Source: Hyphomicrobiales bacterium (GTDB taxonomy: Bacteria; Pseudomonadota; Alphaproteobacteria; Rhizobiales; Rhizobiaceae). Taken from it: a stretch of DNA of 64,000 nt. The notes under the pieces were generated by a model that saw only the letters and a program-made list of their open reading frames with translations, did not search any database and was not told where the DNA came from. The position numbers and the translations under genes were made by a program. Below, one piece after another: positions 9,196 to 18,657 of this stretch (within the stretch, counting starts at the first letter, position 1; each line of letters begins with the position of its first letter). The DNA lies in NCBI GenBank assembly GCA_900470195.1, contig UEIJ01000007.1, positions 1 to 64,000 of the forward strand, read 5' to 3'.

Positions 9196-9744
9196 ATCTC
9201 GCAGCCTTTTTATCTCTTAATTTCCATTATTGGTATTTAAATAAAGGAAATAGCGAATTTAATAATTATTTTTCATTTAAATAATTATATATTTAAATGA
9301 AAAATGTTTTTTATAATTATCTACATTATTAATACTCCTTCTTTCCACCAAGAATCACTATTACATGATTCTATACATGATATCAACTATGGTAAAATGC
9401 ATCCGCATCTTAAGCTACATTCAACGAAACTGAGGGGGATAGCTTTGACCGTATAGATCATCGTCAGTGAACGCCTCAATCCTCCCCCACTACGCTAATG
9501 AGGAAGCAATGGGGAATATCGAACAATATGGATTAAGGGGCTTAGTGAGGAAGCTACTCAGCTTAAGTCTTACCTCTGCCAGCGAGCAAAGCGATTTTTA
9601 TCAGCCGAACGCTCGTCACAACTAGAGGACGTATATTGAGAAGTACTATAACGGATACCAATATCCAGATATTTCACGGATTAATATCGAGTAATTTCCG
9701 ATACTTGCTTATCTGAATACAGTTTACGATATGGCAGAAGGATT
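9196..9744. other. AT-rich non-coding end region of the recombinase-trio element
   Basis: About 550 bp without a credible gene, between the start of the recombinase operon and the comM junction. It holds the 16-bp inverted repeat at 9268-9305 and several short symmetric motifs near the end, for example GGATA-N4-TATCC at about 9654-9667. By position it should contain the operon promoter and the recombinase binding sites at the element end. Confidence 0.5.
9268..9305. repeat. Perfect 16-bp AT-rich inverted repeat
   Basis: Arm ATTTTTCATTTAAATA at 9268-9283 and its exact reverse complement at 9290-9305, separated by ATTATA. It is too AT-rich for an ordinary rho-independent terminator, and no gene ends here. 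It lies 73 bp upstream of the recombinase operon start, so an operator or recombinase-binding role is plausible. Confidence 0.6.
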
Positions 9745-9884
9745 CCTTCTTTCGGCAGGTCGGCGGGCGCCAGATTGACCGTCACCCGCTTGGTCGGCAT
9801 GGAAAGGCCAGAAGCGTGAAGTGCTGCCTGCACGCGCTCCCGGCTTTCCGCCACAGCCTTGTCCGGCAAGCCCACGATGGAGAT
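9745..9884 (-). pseudogene. comM: comM internal fragment (codons ~31-77)
   Basis: Reverse-strand reading gives [18 protein letters not shown], then [20 protein letters not shown] and PKEG, the highly conserved N-terminal segment of ComM/YifB, the Mg-chelatase-like AAA+ helicase of natural transformation. It is cut on both sides: upstream codons are replaced by the serine-integrase element and downstream codons by the recombinase-trio element. The open frame continues into foreign DNA and stops near 9681. It is in the same orientation as the 5' fragment at 24730-24861, and the two join in register if the ~14.9 kb element is removed. Confidence 0.9.
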
Positions 9885-9889
9885 GTTGT

Positions 9890-9913
9890 GGCTAATTAAT
9901 TTATCGATTACAC
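9890..9913. other. Left attachment half-site (attP arm)
   Basis: GGCTAATTAA at 9890-9899 with TTACAC at 9908-9913, immediately inside the comM junction and 7 bp before the serine integrase gene. Read in reverse (GTGTAA ... TTAATTAGCC), it matches the right-end half-site at 24733-24758. In the circular form the two would abut as one ~50-bp imperfect palindrome, the usual architecture of a serine-integrase attP. Confidence 0.6.
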
Positions 9914-9920
9914 TCGCATA

Positions 9921-11669
9921 ATGGACAGAGAAAACACTAAACCGCTCGCTTATTCCTACGTTCGCATGTCGACGGATATGCAGCTTAAGGGCAACAGTTT
10001 AGAACGACAGAAAGAAAAATCGAAAGAATATGCAATTCGCCATGATCTTCAATTGGTTGAAAATTTTGAAGATATCGGCGTTTCTGCGTTCAAGGGTAAG
10101 AATATTAAGGAGGGAATGCTCGGAGATTTTATCTCCCTTATCGAAAACAAAACTGTCCCTGCTGGGTCTTACCTATTAATTGAATCGCTGGACAGACTCA
10201 GTAGAGAAAACATATTTGAATCTATCCCCTTATTCATAAAAATACTTAAGTCCGGAATCAAAATCGTTACACTTATCGATGAGCAAGTGTATGGCGCGGA
10301 AAATGCTGATTTCAAAGATTTGCTGTACCCGATGGTCGTACTCAGTCGCGCCCATGAGGAATCGGTCGCAAAGAGTTTTCGAGTTGGCAAAGCTTGGGCG
10401 AACAAGAGGAAAAACATCCACCAACGCAAACTTACAAAAGTATGCCCCGCTTGGCTGAAACTGAATACAGACTCAAACTCGTTTGAAGTTATTCCGGGCA
10501 GGGATGATGTTGTTAAACGTATATTTGATCTGGCCGATTCAGGATATGGTTCTTATTCGATTGGCCGCATTCTCAACAACGAAGGCGTTCTTCCCTTTAG
10601 CGAAAATTCAAAGGGTTGGCATGCTTCATATATCACGAGAATACTCAACAACAGATCGGTTTTGGGTGAGTTCCAGCCGCACAAGTTGGTGAATGGAACC
10701 GCCGAGCCTGATGGCGATATAGTCCCGGATTATTTCCCACACTTGATTGATGAGGAACAGTTTTTGCGCATTAAACATGCGCGCCGGAAGCGACTGGTCG
10801 AAGGAGCTGGTCGAAAAGGTCCTGTGTATCGAAATTTATTTTCGAGAATTGCCAAGTGTGCTTACTGCGCCTCCCCCATGCGCTTTGTACACAAAGGGCA
10901 ACCACCCAAAGGAGGTCAGTTCCTAAGATGCACCAACGCTGAGCGTCATTTCGAATGCTCCGCATCGGGTTGGCGATATGACCATTTTGAAAACGTATTT
11001 CTTTATTTTGTTCATGAACTTGACCTCGTTGAAACTTTAAAACGTGCTGACGAACAATCAGAACGGTACACGCTGGAGCAAAAACTGGTCTCCATTAATG
11101 AAAATATACGAGGGAAGAGGGAGCTACTGAATACAACTTTTGACATGCTTCAAACAAGCAATGCCTCCAAGGATTTCATCCAGTCGAAAATTGAAGAGAT
11201 TTCATCCGAAATTCTGGAACTTGAAAATCAGAAGGGAGCGGTGGAAGCCAAACTGGAGAAAGATGCTGCCCTCGCTCCGGTTGATGACCAACAGATCAAA
11301 TCGTTGATCAAGGAACTTCAGGATGCTGACGATGGCGATCTGGAGCGAAAACGTCGTGTCGTTGCCAACAGACTTCAGATGATGATCAAATCTCTTACCC
11401 TTGCTCCGGACGGTTTGCGAAAAGATGCCGAAAAACTGGTGCTATCTCAATTTGGATCGTCTGAAGCGCTGTTCGATTTCTTCGAAACAGGAGCGCAGTC
11501 AGGTGAGGTGAGCACGGGCATGTCGTTCTCCGTCGTTCTGTTGGACGGCATTATGAGACGAGTGACTGTAAGCCGGAGGGAGCCTCTAAAAGTCATACAA
11601 CTGATAGCCGTCGATAAGCATGGTCTCATTATCGAAACTGAACAAACCCACGAAAGTCTGAAAATCTGA
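9921..11669 (+). CDS. Large serine integrase (582 aa)
   Basis: Large serine recombinase, the probable integrase/excisionase of the element. The N-terminal resolvase domain has [20 protein letters not shown] (catalytic Ser17) and the SLDRLSRE motif near residue 90. A Recombinase domain follows (~170-280, [16 protein letters not shown] and [18 protein letters not shown]). Next come a zinc ribbon (KCAYCASPM ... LRCTN ... FECS, ~313-350) and a long coiled coil (~375-470). Its length and domain order are those of phage and ICE serine integrases. The gene starts only ~35 bp from the left comM junction, where such integrases normally lie next to attP. No strong ribosome site precedes the ATG. Confidence 0.92.
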   Translation: MDRENTKPLAYSYVRMSTDMQLKGNSLERQKEKSKEYAIRHDLQLVENFEDIGVSAFKGKNIKEGMLGDFISLIENKTVPAGSYLLIESLDRLSRENIFESIPLFIKILKSGIKIVTLIDEQVYGAENADFKDLLYPMVVLSRAHEESVAKSFRVGKAWANKRKNIHQRKLTKVCPAWLKLNTDSNSFEVIPGRDDVVKRIFDLADSGYGSYSIGRILNNEGVLPFSENSKGWHASYITRILNNRSVLGEFQPHKLVNGTAEPDGDIVPDYFPHLIDEEQFLRIKHARRKRLVEGAGRKGPVYRNLFSRIAKCAYCASPMRFVHKGQPPKGGQFLRCTNAERHFECSASGWRYDHFENVFLYFVHELDLVETLKRADEQSERYTLEQKLVSINENIRGKRELLNTTFDMLQTSNASKDFIQSKIEEISSEILELENQKGAVEAKLEKDAALAPVDDQQIKSLIKELQDADDGDLERKRRVVANRLQMMIKSLTLAPDGLRKDAEKLVLSQFGSSEALFDFFETGAQSGEVSTGMSFSVVLLDGIMRRVTVSRREPLKVIQLIAVDKHGLIIETEQTHESLKI

Positions 11670-11776
11670 CCCTGTTTCAGCGGCAGCAATCCCTTGCTAT
11701 GGCCTTTTTCAGAAGATCGCGTTGTCTTGACCTAGAATTGACGGGATTCTCGTTTCACCAAGTAAGGAGAAACGAT

Positions 11777-12052
11777 ATGGCGAAGCCGAAAAACGTTGCG
11801 GACGTTCCCGCCGACAAAGCGATCATCGAGGAAGCGATTTCGGAAGGGAAAAAACTGATTGCTGCTGGCAAATCCAAGATTGATACTGCGTTGGCAATCT
11901 ACGCAAAGCTGGAAGGGATGGAGCAGGACGTGATTGTCAGAGCATTTATCGAAGGCGCAACACTGACAGAAAAAGGCGCCCTCACGTATTGGTACAACTG
12001 CCGACGGCGTCTAGCTAAGGAACGCCGTAGTGAACCCGCCAACAATCACTAA
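11777..12052 (+). CDS. Small helical protein (91 aa)
   Basis: Unrecognised small soluble protein. The start at 11777 is chosen because AAGGAGA precedes it at 11764-11770; the in-frame ATG at 11699 has no such site. It is predicted to be mostly helical with a basic C-terminus (WYNCRRRLAKERR). It follows the serine integrase by 108 bp on the same strand, and is followed by a long inverted repeat. The size, charge and place after the integrase would fit a recombination directionality factor or a DNA-binding accessory protein, but no helix-turn-helix signature is clear, so no function is assigned. Confidence 0.6.
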   Translation: MAKPKNVADVPADKAIIEEAISEGKKLIAAGKSKIDTALAIYAKLEGMEQDVIVRAFIEGATLTEKGALTYWYNCRRRLAKERRSEPANNH

Positions 12053-12062
12053 ATGCATTATC

Positions 12063-12115
12063 AAAATCCGTAAATGTTATATATGGGAGGTGGGGACACA
12101 ACATTTACGGATTTT
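12063..12115. repeat. 16-bp perfect inverted repeat between convergent genes
   Basis: AAAATCCGTAAATGTT (12063-12078) and its exact complement (12100-12115) are separated by 21 nt that include a G-rich ATGGGAGGTGGGG. It follows the stop of the 91-aa gene by 11 bp and lies downstream of the convergent polymerase gene. It may act as a bidirectional terminator, but the stem is only modestly GC-rich and the loop is unusually long. Confidence 0.55.
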
Positions 12116-12221
12116 ATCTTTCCACCATCATCAACGGTAAGGGGGAAGGCGTGGAAAAAACTCTAAAATCGAATTGCCCCCTCTCCCCATATTCCTCGTC
12201 ATCCCACGATTTTTGAGTTTT

Positions 12222-14864
12222 TTACAGGGCTTCTCCCGGGACAAATAGCTCGATTTCCAATTCGGGGTAATGTTCCACCTGCAACTTCTTCAAGGCTTTG
12301 ACTACCCTGTCCGTAGCCGGTGTGCAGTGTGGTTCGAACGTCTTTCTTTTGCCGTTGTCGATATCGCTGATTTTGCACGGTATACCGCAAGCCTCCAAGG
12401 CAATAACAAAGTCGGCGTGTTTCATTTTTTGTTTGCTTCGGATGAGGTCGAACCCCGCTTGGTGCTGCTGATAAGCTCGTGTCAAGCTTTCCCGAAGCCT
12501 TTTTAAATCTCCGTCGGTTTGTCGCAGATACTTCTTGGATCGACCTCCGAGGGAATCTCTTGACGTGCGGTATGTTTCAAACGAGTTGAAATCCTCGAGT
12601 GTTTTTAGAAGGTGTGGAGATTTCTTGTCGTAGTTTTCCCAGTTCTCGCGCACAAGATTGAATTCTGCAACGTCCTCCACCGGCCTCGTTTCGAACGTAA
12701 GGTGTATGTACTGCTTGCCTTCGAGCTCGAAGATAGTATCGCGCGCGTTTATGGGCTTCCTTTTCCAGTCAAATTCCATTGAAAGTCGCTTGGTCACGGA
12801 CCGAAAAACGAAATCGGTTTCGCCGCGCAGCATGTCTTTGATACCGACGCCCGATTTGTATTGAATTTTTTGGTCGGGACTGCGGTTGAAGAACAGTCGT
12901 AACGTCTCCTGATTCTCTTCAAACAGACCGTTGAGCGGGTTTGTTTTGATGCCTCCTTTTTGTAAGACAATCCCGTTGTCGCCGTCACCCGGTTTCAACG
13001 TTGCCGCGCCTCGCGTTCGCCAGCCGACAGGTTGGCGAACTATATGCTTAATCTCCAAAGGACTGCCTTTATCCAGATGACTTCGGGCCTGTCGAAATGA
13101 TTCGAATAACTCTCCGCTGGTTGCCTTTGTGATATTTTGGTCGCTGGCATTGGAGAGGAAGCCGTCTGTGGTGACACTGAAGACATGTACGTCCTCAGGG
13201 AAACCGTTGAGAATTTCACCGAGGACTGCTCGCGTGTACGACGTGATGAATGATGCAAAATACGGCTGGGTGATCTTGCTCGGTGGAAGGGCTTCCATTC
13301 CATCGTTTTGAAGGTTGTATACCCGCTTTTCACGAAGACCTTGGGCCGTTTTTCCGTAGGTGCTGTTGCCGACCTCTTTCCAGAACAGGTTGTCAAAAGT
13401 TCCCTTCTTATGCGCTGCACGCTTTTCAATGCATTCCTTAATGAAATCCCTGAAAACTGGTTGCTTGGGATCGGATGGTACGTGAACGCCCTTGCGGAAA
13501 GTCAGTAGCGCTCCGAGTTTCTGGGCAAGATATAGTTCGGGAGCCGAGCACTTCGAGTTGCCCTTACGAGGAAAGATGATTCCATTTGCCGTGCGGACAG
13601 GGAGAGTTGGGAAACGTACAGTTTCGGGGAACTCAAAGTCCACGGAGAAGAAACTGAGGTCGAGCGGTCCAACATCATCAAGCGTTGTCAGATTAGTGAT
13701 ATTGTCCCAGTCAGGCATGCCTATCAGTGACATCGCTGTGGTATATGCAGAACTGAGATCGTGGTCCCTCCACTGACCTTCGTCAGCAATGCCGTATATG
13801 AACTGCTCGTTTCTGCCGCCATGGTAGGTTTCTGTGATGAACGCCTCGTTGAAATAAGCTTCCTCTTTCAGCGGCGTTACGGTCTTGATTTTGAAATAGC
13901 CGTCTTTCTTGCTGAAAAATCTCTCTTTGATGGTTTCTCGCCCCAAGATTTGATTGCTATCCAACCCATCGTTTTGCCACCCGAGAAGCAGCAACCCGGT
14001 TCCAAAGGACGTCAACGTTGCAGGCATTTTGAAAGAGGTGAAAAGCGCAGTGCTCTGCTGAATTATCCGTTCGGCAAAACGGACGCACACCTGCGCATCG
14101 CGGATCGCATACTCACGAAACTCGCTCCACCGTTCCTTTCTGAAACGGGCCATGTTTTCCTTGATTTCCCGCTCTTCCTTCGGCGTCTGACCGAGCTGGA
14201 TTTTTGGGAAACCGAGAAGATCACCGATATCTGCAAGCGATTTAGCGTTGCTCGGAGCAAGCAGGATAGTGTCGCGGACAATGACGTTGAACTCGGCAAT
14301 CGGATTATCCGCTTCGCCAAACCTTACTGGAATAGCACTGTCAATGCTGACGAATGTGCTTCTGACATTTGAAGTCAGTCGAGCGTTGTCCTTGAAATCA
14401 CTGAATGCCGGGAAGTCGGCGCGAATGAAATGCCCTAGAAGGTAGATGGATTTCGGCACCTTCACATCGGGAAATTTCTCGATCAGCGATCCGACCGCAA
14501 TACCCAGAAACTCGGCGAGCGTTAACCTCTGTTCGGCATCGGGGATAATAATTCCATCTGTTTCGGGCGTGCCAGGCTGTCCATCTTTAGTAATCAGCTT
14601 GATCGAGAACTGGTACGAAAGAAGCTCATTTTTTGCACCTGCTTCGATGCAGTTTTCCTGCTCGTTTGCCTTCAAAGACTGATATTCGGTGTCAAAACCA
14701 AGGAGCAGATAAGCGCTCGGGTCCTTCCTTGTCTTTCGCTTTTTTCCGGCGACTGGCGGCTCAAAAATGTTCTCGCTCTGAATAGAAACCGTTTTTGTTC
14801 TGCCCCCTTCATCGTCGGGTTCGATCTTGAAGGTGAATTTGTTCTCAAGCTTGGGCTTAGGCAT
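12222..14864 (-). CDS. piPolB-like family-B DNA polymerase (880 aa)
   Basis: Family-B DNA polymerase with 3'-5' exonuclease. Exo I is LLGFDTEY (Asp58, Glu60), Exo II is LLGHFIRADF (~142-151) and Exo III is EYAIRDAQVC (Asp256). Polymerase motif A is DHDLSSAY (Asp369), motif B is KEVGNSTYG (Lys496-Gly504) and motif C is VTTDGF (Asp567). The length, the very early Exo I site, motif A near residue 370 and TTDG in place of DTDS fit primer-independent piPolB, the defining enzyme of pipolins, which can start DNA synthesis without a primer. A phage- or plasmid-type protein-primed polymerase is the alternative; no terminal-protein gene is apparent. It is divergent from a tyrosine integrase, as in many pipolins. 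Confidence 0.8.
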   Translation of the reverse strand: MPKPKLENKFTFKIEPDDEGGRTKTVSIQSENIFEPPVAGKKRKTRKDPSAYLLLGFDTEYQSLKANEQENCIEAGAKNELLSYQFSIKLITKDGQPGTPETDGIIIPDAEQRLTLAEFLGIAVGSLIEKFPDVKVPKSIYLLGHFIRADFPAFSDFKDNARLTSNVRSTFVSIDSAIPVRFGEADNPIAEFNVIVRDTILLAPSNAKSLADIGDLLGFPKIQLGQTPKEEREIKENMARFRKERWSEFREYAIRDAQVCVRFAERIIQQSTALFTSFKMPATLTSFGTGLLLLGWQNDGLDSNQILGRETIKERFFSKKDGYFKIKTVTPLKEEAYFNEAFITETYHGGRNEQFIYGIADEGQWRDHDLSSAYTTAMSLIGMPDWDNITNLTTLDDVGPLDLSFFSVDFEFPETVRFPTLPVRTANGIIFPRKGNSKCSAPELYLAQKLGALLTFRKGVHVPSDPKQPVFRDFIKECIEKRAAHKKGTFDNLFWKEVGNSTYGKTAQGLREKRVYNLQNDGMEALPPSKITQPYFASFITSYTRAVLGEILNGFPEDVHVFSVTTDGFLSNASDQNITKATSGELFESFRQARSHLDKGSPLEIKHIVRQPVGWRTRGAATLKPGDGDNGIVLQKGGIKTNPLNGLFEENQETLRLFFNRSPDQKIQYKSGVGIKDMLRGETDFVFRSVTKRLSMEFDWKRKPINARDTIFELEGKQYIHLTFETRPVEDVAEFNLVRENWENYDKKSPHLLKTLEDFNSFETYRTSRDSLGGRSKKYLRQTDGDLKRLRESLTRAYQQHQAGFDLIRSKQKMKHADFVIALEACGIPCKISDIDNGKRKTFEPHCTPATDRVVKALKKLQVEHYPELEIELFVPGEAL

Positions 14865-14886
14865 CTACGCCCTTTCCGGATTCTAC

Positions 14887-14898
14887 CACATCGATGTG
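14887..14898. promoter_or_regulatory. 12-bp palindrome upstream of piPolB
   Basis: CACATCGATGTG is a perfect palindrome 23 bp upstream of the polymerase start codon, in the 144-bp divergent gap to the tyrosine integrase. This position suits an operator for the polymerase gene. A palindrome this short can occur by chance. Confidence 0.3.
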
Positions 14899-15008
14899 TT
14901 GGGGAACGTCGTCATAATCTCGAGGGCTTGCCAGAATACTTGATCTCATAGTGCCGTTGAACGTTGCCCTGCATCGGTAGGATATCTCGATATTCAAAAA
15001 GGGAGCCT

Positions 15009-16097
15009 ATGTTGCTGGTAAAACGTGGAAATTCGAAATTCTGGTATGCGCAGTTTCAAATTGAACATCAAACGATTGTCCGGTCAACAAAGACGACTGA
15101 CCGCAGAATTGCCCTGCAAGTCGCCGCCAGGATTCGGGCTAATTTCCACTCCGAGCTGCTGCTTGGCAAAAAGGAGGCGATTACGTTGGAAACTGCTCTT
15201 CATCGATTTGCGAACTCGAAGCTCGGAACCCCGAACTACCGGAATCTGGAAAGTCAGATCAGGGTGATACTGAAAATACTGAATGGCTCGATTCCTTTGA
15301 TGAAGGTCAACTCCGACACACTGGAACGGTTTCGGCAAAAGCGACTATCCCAAGGATGCGCATCGCAGACTATCAAGCACGCCATGAACTGTCTGATAGG
15401 AGCGATTCAGCTTGCTCGGAAGGACGGTTATCAAAGTCCGTCAATCAGCGCGCCCCTCATTAGAACACCCAATTCCCGAATGCGATATCTGAGTATCGAG
15501 GAAGAGCGTCGCCTGCTGCATGAACTCTCCCCCTCACGTGTCGCAAATGGCCTATCTGCTGACCCGTCCCGTCGAGAAGATCGGCAAAAATGGATGCAGG
15601 ACAATTATGATCTCGTCGTTATGCTACTCGATACCGGAGCGCGCTACAGCGAAATCGCTAACATTGCGTGGCAGGACATTGATTTAACCCGCGGTGAAAT
15701 ACGCCTGTGGCGCTCCAAAGTTCAAAATGAGAGCGTGATCTACATGACGGATCGCGTGGAAACGATCCTGCACCGTCGTCTACGGGAGAGCAATGCGCCA
15801 ACCGTTTTCGTGAATAAGGCCGGAGAGAAGAGAGGATATTCAGCAACCGCCATTCGCAAGGCCTTCCTTCGCGCTGGCCTTGAAGACTGCACTATTCACA
15901 CGCTTCGTCATACGCACGCGACGCGCCTTGTTCAAAACGGACTCTCAATCCAAGAGGTCAAGGCTGTGCTTGGTCACTCCGATATTCGAACAACGATGCG
16001 ATATGCCCACCTTGAACAGGCTGTTGTTACCCGCAAGGCACGTGACGTTGTGAACGGCCTCAATGCCGTTAATTCCTCTGGTGACGGTAGAGCATAA
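15009..16097 (+). CDS. Tyrosine integrase (362 aa)
   Basis: Phage-type tyrosine recombinase with all catalytic residues: Arg in DTGARYSEIANIAW, Lys in WRSKVQNES, HTLRHTHATR (HxxR), LGHSDIRTT (His) and the MRYAHLEQ tyrosine. The N-terminus has an Arm-binding-like strand region (LLVKRGNSKFWYAQFQIEHQ) and a SAM-like core-binding domain at about 60-150. The start at ATG 15009 is preferred over 14964 because AAAGGGAG precedes it. It is complete and apparently functional although the element has a serine integrase at its end. It may be the original pipolin integrase, with the serine integrase acquired or fused later; no matching direct repeats are seen at the comM junctions. Confidence 0.9.
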   Translation: MLLVKRGNSKFWYAQFQIEHQTIVRSTKTTDRRIALQVAARIRANFHSELLLGKKEAITLETALHRFANSKLGTPNYRNLESQIRVILKILNGSIPLMKVNSDTLERFRQKRLSQGCASQTIKHAMNCLIGAIQLARKDGYQSPSISAPLIRTPNSRMRYLSIEEERRLLHELSPSRVANGLSADPSRREDRQKWMQDNYDLVVMLLDTGARYSEIANIAWQDIDLTRGEIRLWRSKVQNESVIYMTDRVETILHRRLRESNAPTVFVNKAGEKRGYSATAIRKAFLRAGLEDCTIHTLRHTHATRLVQNGLSIQEVKAVLGHSDIRTTMRYAHLEQAVVTRKARDVVNGLNAVNSSGDGRA

Positions 16098-16303
16098 GCA
16101 TCTCAAGCTTATTGCCTAGCGCATACAACGCCGGGAATCTCGCTGGAAAGACTCGGCGCCGCTACAGTGGTACGGTTTCCTTCTATTTCAATTAGCTGCC
16201 CCTGCTTCTACCAAACCGTCAACTTCAGTAAAAAGCGGAGTAATTCAGAGCATGTCCAGGTAAGGTCTTTAGCCTCTGCAAGGTTAAAAATTTTTCTAGC
16301 CGC

Positions 16304-18553
16304 TCATGCGACCCTTTTAATTTTCAATCGCATGTTGTCTGGCCGCAGCAGTTCTTCCCTTACAGCCGCGGCTAAAGTCTCGGCTAAGGCCGGCGGAACC
16401 GCATTGCCGATCAATCTCGCAACGCTCTTTTTGTCGGCTACAAACCGAAACCAAGCGGGGAAGGATTGCAATGCCGCAAGTTCCCGTCCAGTCAATGGTC
16501 TGTTTTCCTCTGGATGGGCATATCGTCCACGTGTAAAGCTATCCGAATGAGCTGTTATGGTTGTCGCCAAGCCCGACCAGCTGAGGCGTCCATAAACATC
16601 AAGGTGCCCATGACCGCGATGATTAGTATGGCAGTTCAGACGAAGCTCTTCAGGGATGTCCATCCAGCCCCCTCCTTGGGGCACATAAGAAATCCGCTTG
16701 CGGTTGTCTTCCGATATGGCAGTTCCAATATGATTTGCAAAATCCGGATGTTCTTGCTTGATGTCGGGAGTCGGAAATTGGCCGATAACATCGCGAACCG
16801 TCCGTCCCGAAACATCGGCAGAGAGCGGCAGCGTAAAACCCCCAGCCAGATTGCTCGAGAACCCCACAGCTATGAATCGCTGGCGACGCTGAGCCACGCC
16901 ATAATTCGATGCATCTACAATTGAGGTTTGCACGCGATAGCCAGCACCTTCAACCTGATGGATGAATTCCGCGAGTATCGCGCGCCCTCGTTTGGCTGCT
17001 ATGTAAGGCACGTTCTCCAACATGAACACTTTCGGTCGAATGTGAACGATAGCAGAGCCAAACCAATGAATCAGATCATTGCGCTTGTCTTCATCATTTC
17101 CTCTTCGCTGTTGAGAAAAGCCCTGGCATGGAGGCCCCCCGACTAAGAAGTCGCATTCACCTGGACTTACACCGGAAAGGGCCAAAATCTCGGTAAAAGA
17201 AATGTCATTCGCGGAACGCTGAATTATGTGCGGCCCTAAATTGTAACGATACGTCCGGACTGCGTCAGGGTCATTATCGAGTGCTAATCGGACGTCAAAT
17301 CCCGCACGCATTAAGCCTAAGCTGAGTCCACCTGCACCAGCGAACAGATCGATTGCTGTCAACCGATTACAAACAGAACGCTGACCTGAGCGGCCTCTCT
17401 TCTTTTTGGCTGCGATGGAGCTGGTAAATGATCGGCCTTGCGCGCTCCAAACATCCCTTTCCAGGTCAAGGCATTCAACGGAAGGTGTAGCCAGCTCGAC
17501 AATGATTTGAGCTGCCAAATGTCGCGAAAAAATTGGACTGACTGCGTTTCCGATTTGGCGGTATCGTTGAACCAGAGGACCAGAAAAAACAAAGTCCGAC
17601 GGAAAGCCCTGCAAAAGGCCTGCCTCGCGCACCGAAATATTCCTATCCTGCACTGGGTGGAGAAATCGCCCACATGATGGGGTTGAGGACTTCGACGTAA
17701 TACTTATAGAAGGTCGATCCCAAGCCAATCTTCCATACACATCTCGGAAGCCATCCACCTCGTCATGACAATTGGGTAGGAGTTCACGGTTTGCTTCATT
17801 CCTACTACCACCGTCATGGGGCACCGATGCTATCAACTCTAGAATCCGGTTTGTGTGGGCCGGCGCGACATGCATTGGATCGTCAGGGTGCTGCTCACCG
17901 GCTCTTATAGGCGGCAGTGAACCGATTGCATCGCGCACTGTACGGTGGCTCGCCTCTAGTTCCCGAGGAAAATTAAACACACGGCCGCCCCTTCTGGCGA
18001 TGATCACGGCGCGAAACCGGGCTTGGGGTACTCCGAAGTCGGCAAGGTTGTGAACGCGAGCGCGAACCCGATATCCCGCATTCTCAACTCTTTCTATCGT
18101 TTTCGAGATTGCAGGCCAGTGCTTATCATCAAAAACCTCTGGCACGTTTTCCATTAAAATGAATTCGGGCTTTAGCTTTAGCGCTACCTGAAAAAACACA
18201 TCAACTAAGTCGTTGCGAGAATCATTCCGAAGGTCTTTTTTCCTGTGAGCTGAGAAGCCTTGGCACGGGGGACCGCCGACCACCACGAGCGGACCCTCCC
18301 CACGTGGTTTCCAGAGGCCAGATGCCTTTGATAGCTCTTCCTCGGCAAGTAGTTTTCTGACGTCCGCGACCAAGACCGGCGCATTGACCTGTTTCTGAAA
18401 GGTCATCGCTGCGTGAGTATCAACGTCAACGCCTCCTAACACGTTAAATCGATAACCGCCCTGGACAGACTGAAATCCGGTGCTTAATCCACCACATCCG
18501 CAGAACAAATCAATTACATCAATCTCTGCGTTCACTTGAGCGTTCCTATGCAT
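16304..18553 (-). CDS. Fused double cytosine-5 DNA methyltransferase (749 aa)
   Basis: One polypeptide with two complete C5-methyltransferases in tandem. Domain 1 (~10-355) has DLFCGCGGLSTGF (motif I), GGPPCQGFS with Cys97, ENV at 135-137, QARFR at 177-181 and GNAVSP at 335. Domain 2 (~398-730) has DLFAGAGGLSLGL, GGPPCQGFS with Cys476, ENV at 513-515, QRRQR at 555-559 and GNAVPP at 716. A basic linker (KKKRGRSGQR) joins them. Two methylases are what an asymmetric recognition site needs, one per strand. The gene is divergent from the mcrB/mcrC-like pair across 104 bp, as expected for the protective half of a LlaJI-type system. Target sequence cannot be read. Confidence 0.93.
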   Translation of the reverse strand: MHRNAQVNAEIDVIDLFCGCGGLSTGFQSVQGGYRFNVLGGVDVDTHAAMTFQKQVNAPVLVADVRKLLAEEELSKASGLWKPRGEGPLVVVGGPPCQGFSAHRKKDLRNDSRNDLVDVFFQVALKLKPEFILMENVPEVFDDKHWPAISKTIERVENAGYRVRARVHNLADFGVPQARFRAVIIARRGGRVFNFPRELEASHRTVRDAIGSLPPIRAGEQHPDDPMHVAPAHTNRILELIASVPHDGGSRNEANRELLPNCHDEVDGFRDVYGRLAWDRPSISITSKSSTPSCGRFLHPVQDRNISVREAGLLQGFPSDFVFSGPLVQRYRQIGNAVSPIFSRHLAAQIIVELATPSVECLDLERDVWSAQGRSFTSSIAAKKKRGRSGQRSVCNRLTAIDLFAGAGGLSLGLMRAGFDVRLALDNDPDAVRTYRYNLGPHIIQRSANDISFTEILALSGVSPGECDFLVGGPPCQGFSQQRRGNDEDKRNDLIHWFGSAIVHIRPKVFMLENVPYIAAKRGRAILAEFIHQVEGAGYRVQTSIVDASNYGVAQRRQRFIAVGFSSNLAGGFTLPLSADVSGRTVRDVIGQFPTPDIKQEHPDFANHIGTAISEDNRKRISYVPQGGGWMDIPEELRLNCHTNHRGHGHLDVYGRLSWSGLATTITAHSDSFTRGRYAHPEENRPLTGRELAALQSFPAWFRFVADKKSVARLIGNAVPPALAETLAAAVREELLRPDNMRLKIKRVA

Positions 18554-18657
18554 CTTAACGTGCAGGGTAATCCCGTGCTATTCATCTCACCCGATGGTAC
18601 CATTACCGATTCTGATACTTTATCCAAGCTCCACTGTGAACAAAAGGGGTCCGATAC

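Larger units (their letters stand above)
1..9744. mobile_element. Recombinase-trio genomic element inserted in comM (right part only)
   Basis: Inferred mobile element whose right end abuts a comM fragment near 9744; its left end is outside the window. It holds a four-gene tyrosine-recombinase operon (3032-9195) reading away from the junction, about 550 bp of AT-rich non-coding DNA next to the junction, and cargo at 170-3002 (XRE regulator, two unknown proteins, phosphoesterase). The comM reading frame stops matching the family right after the conserved stretch ending LPKEG, which fixes the junction to a few bases. Base composition is visibly more AT-rich than the core genes on the right. The expected counterpart is the rest of comM to the left of the window. 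Confidence 0.65.

Noticed and set aside
9681..9744. C-terminal extension of the comM fragment frame
   Set aside because: Leaves the ComM family at 9745; the added codons belong to the neighbouring element and are not a gene.
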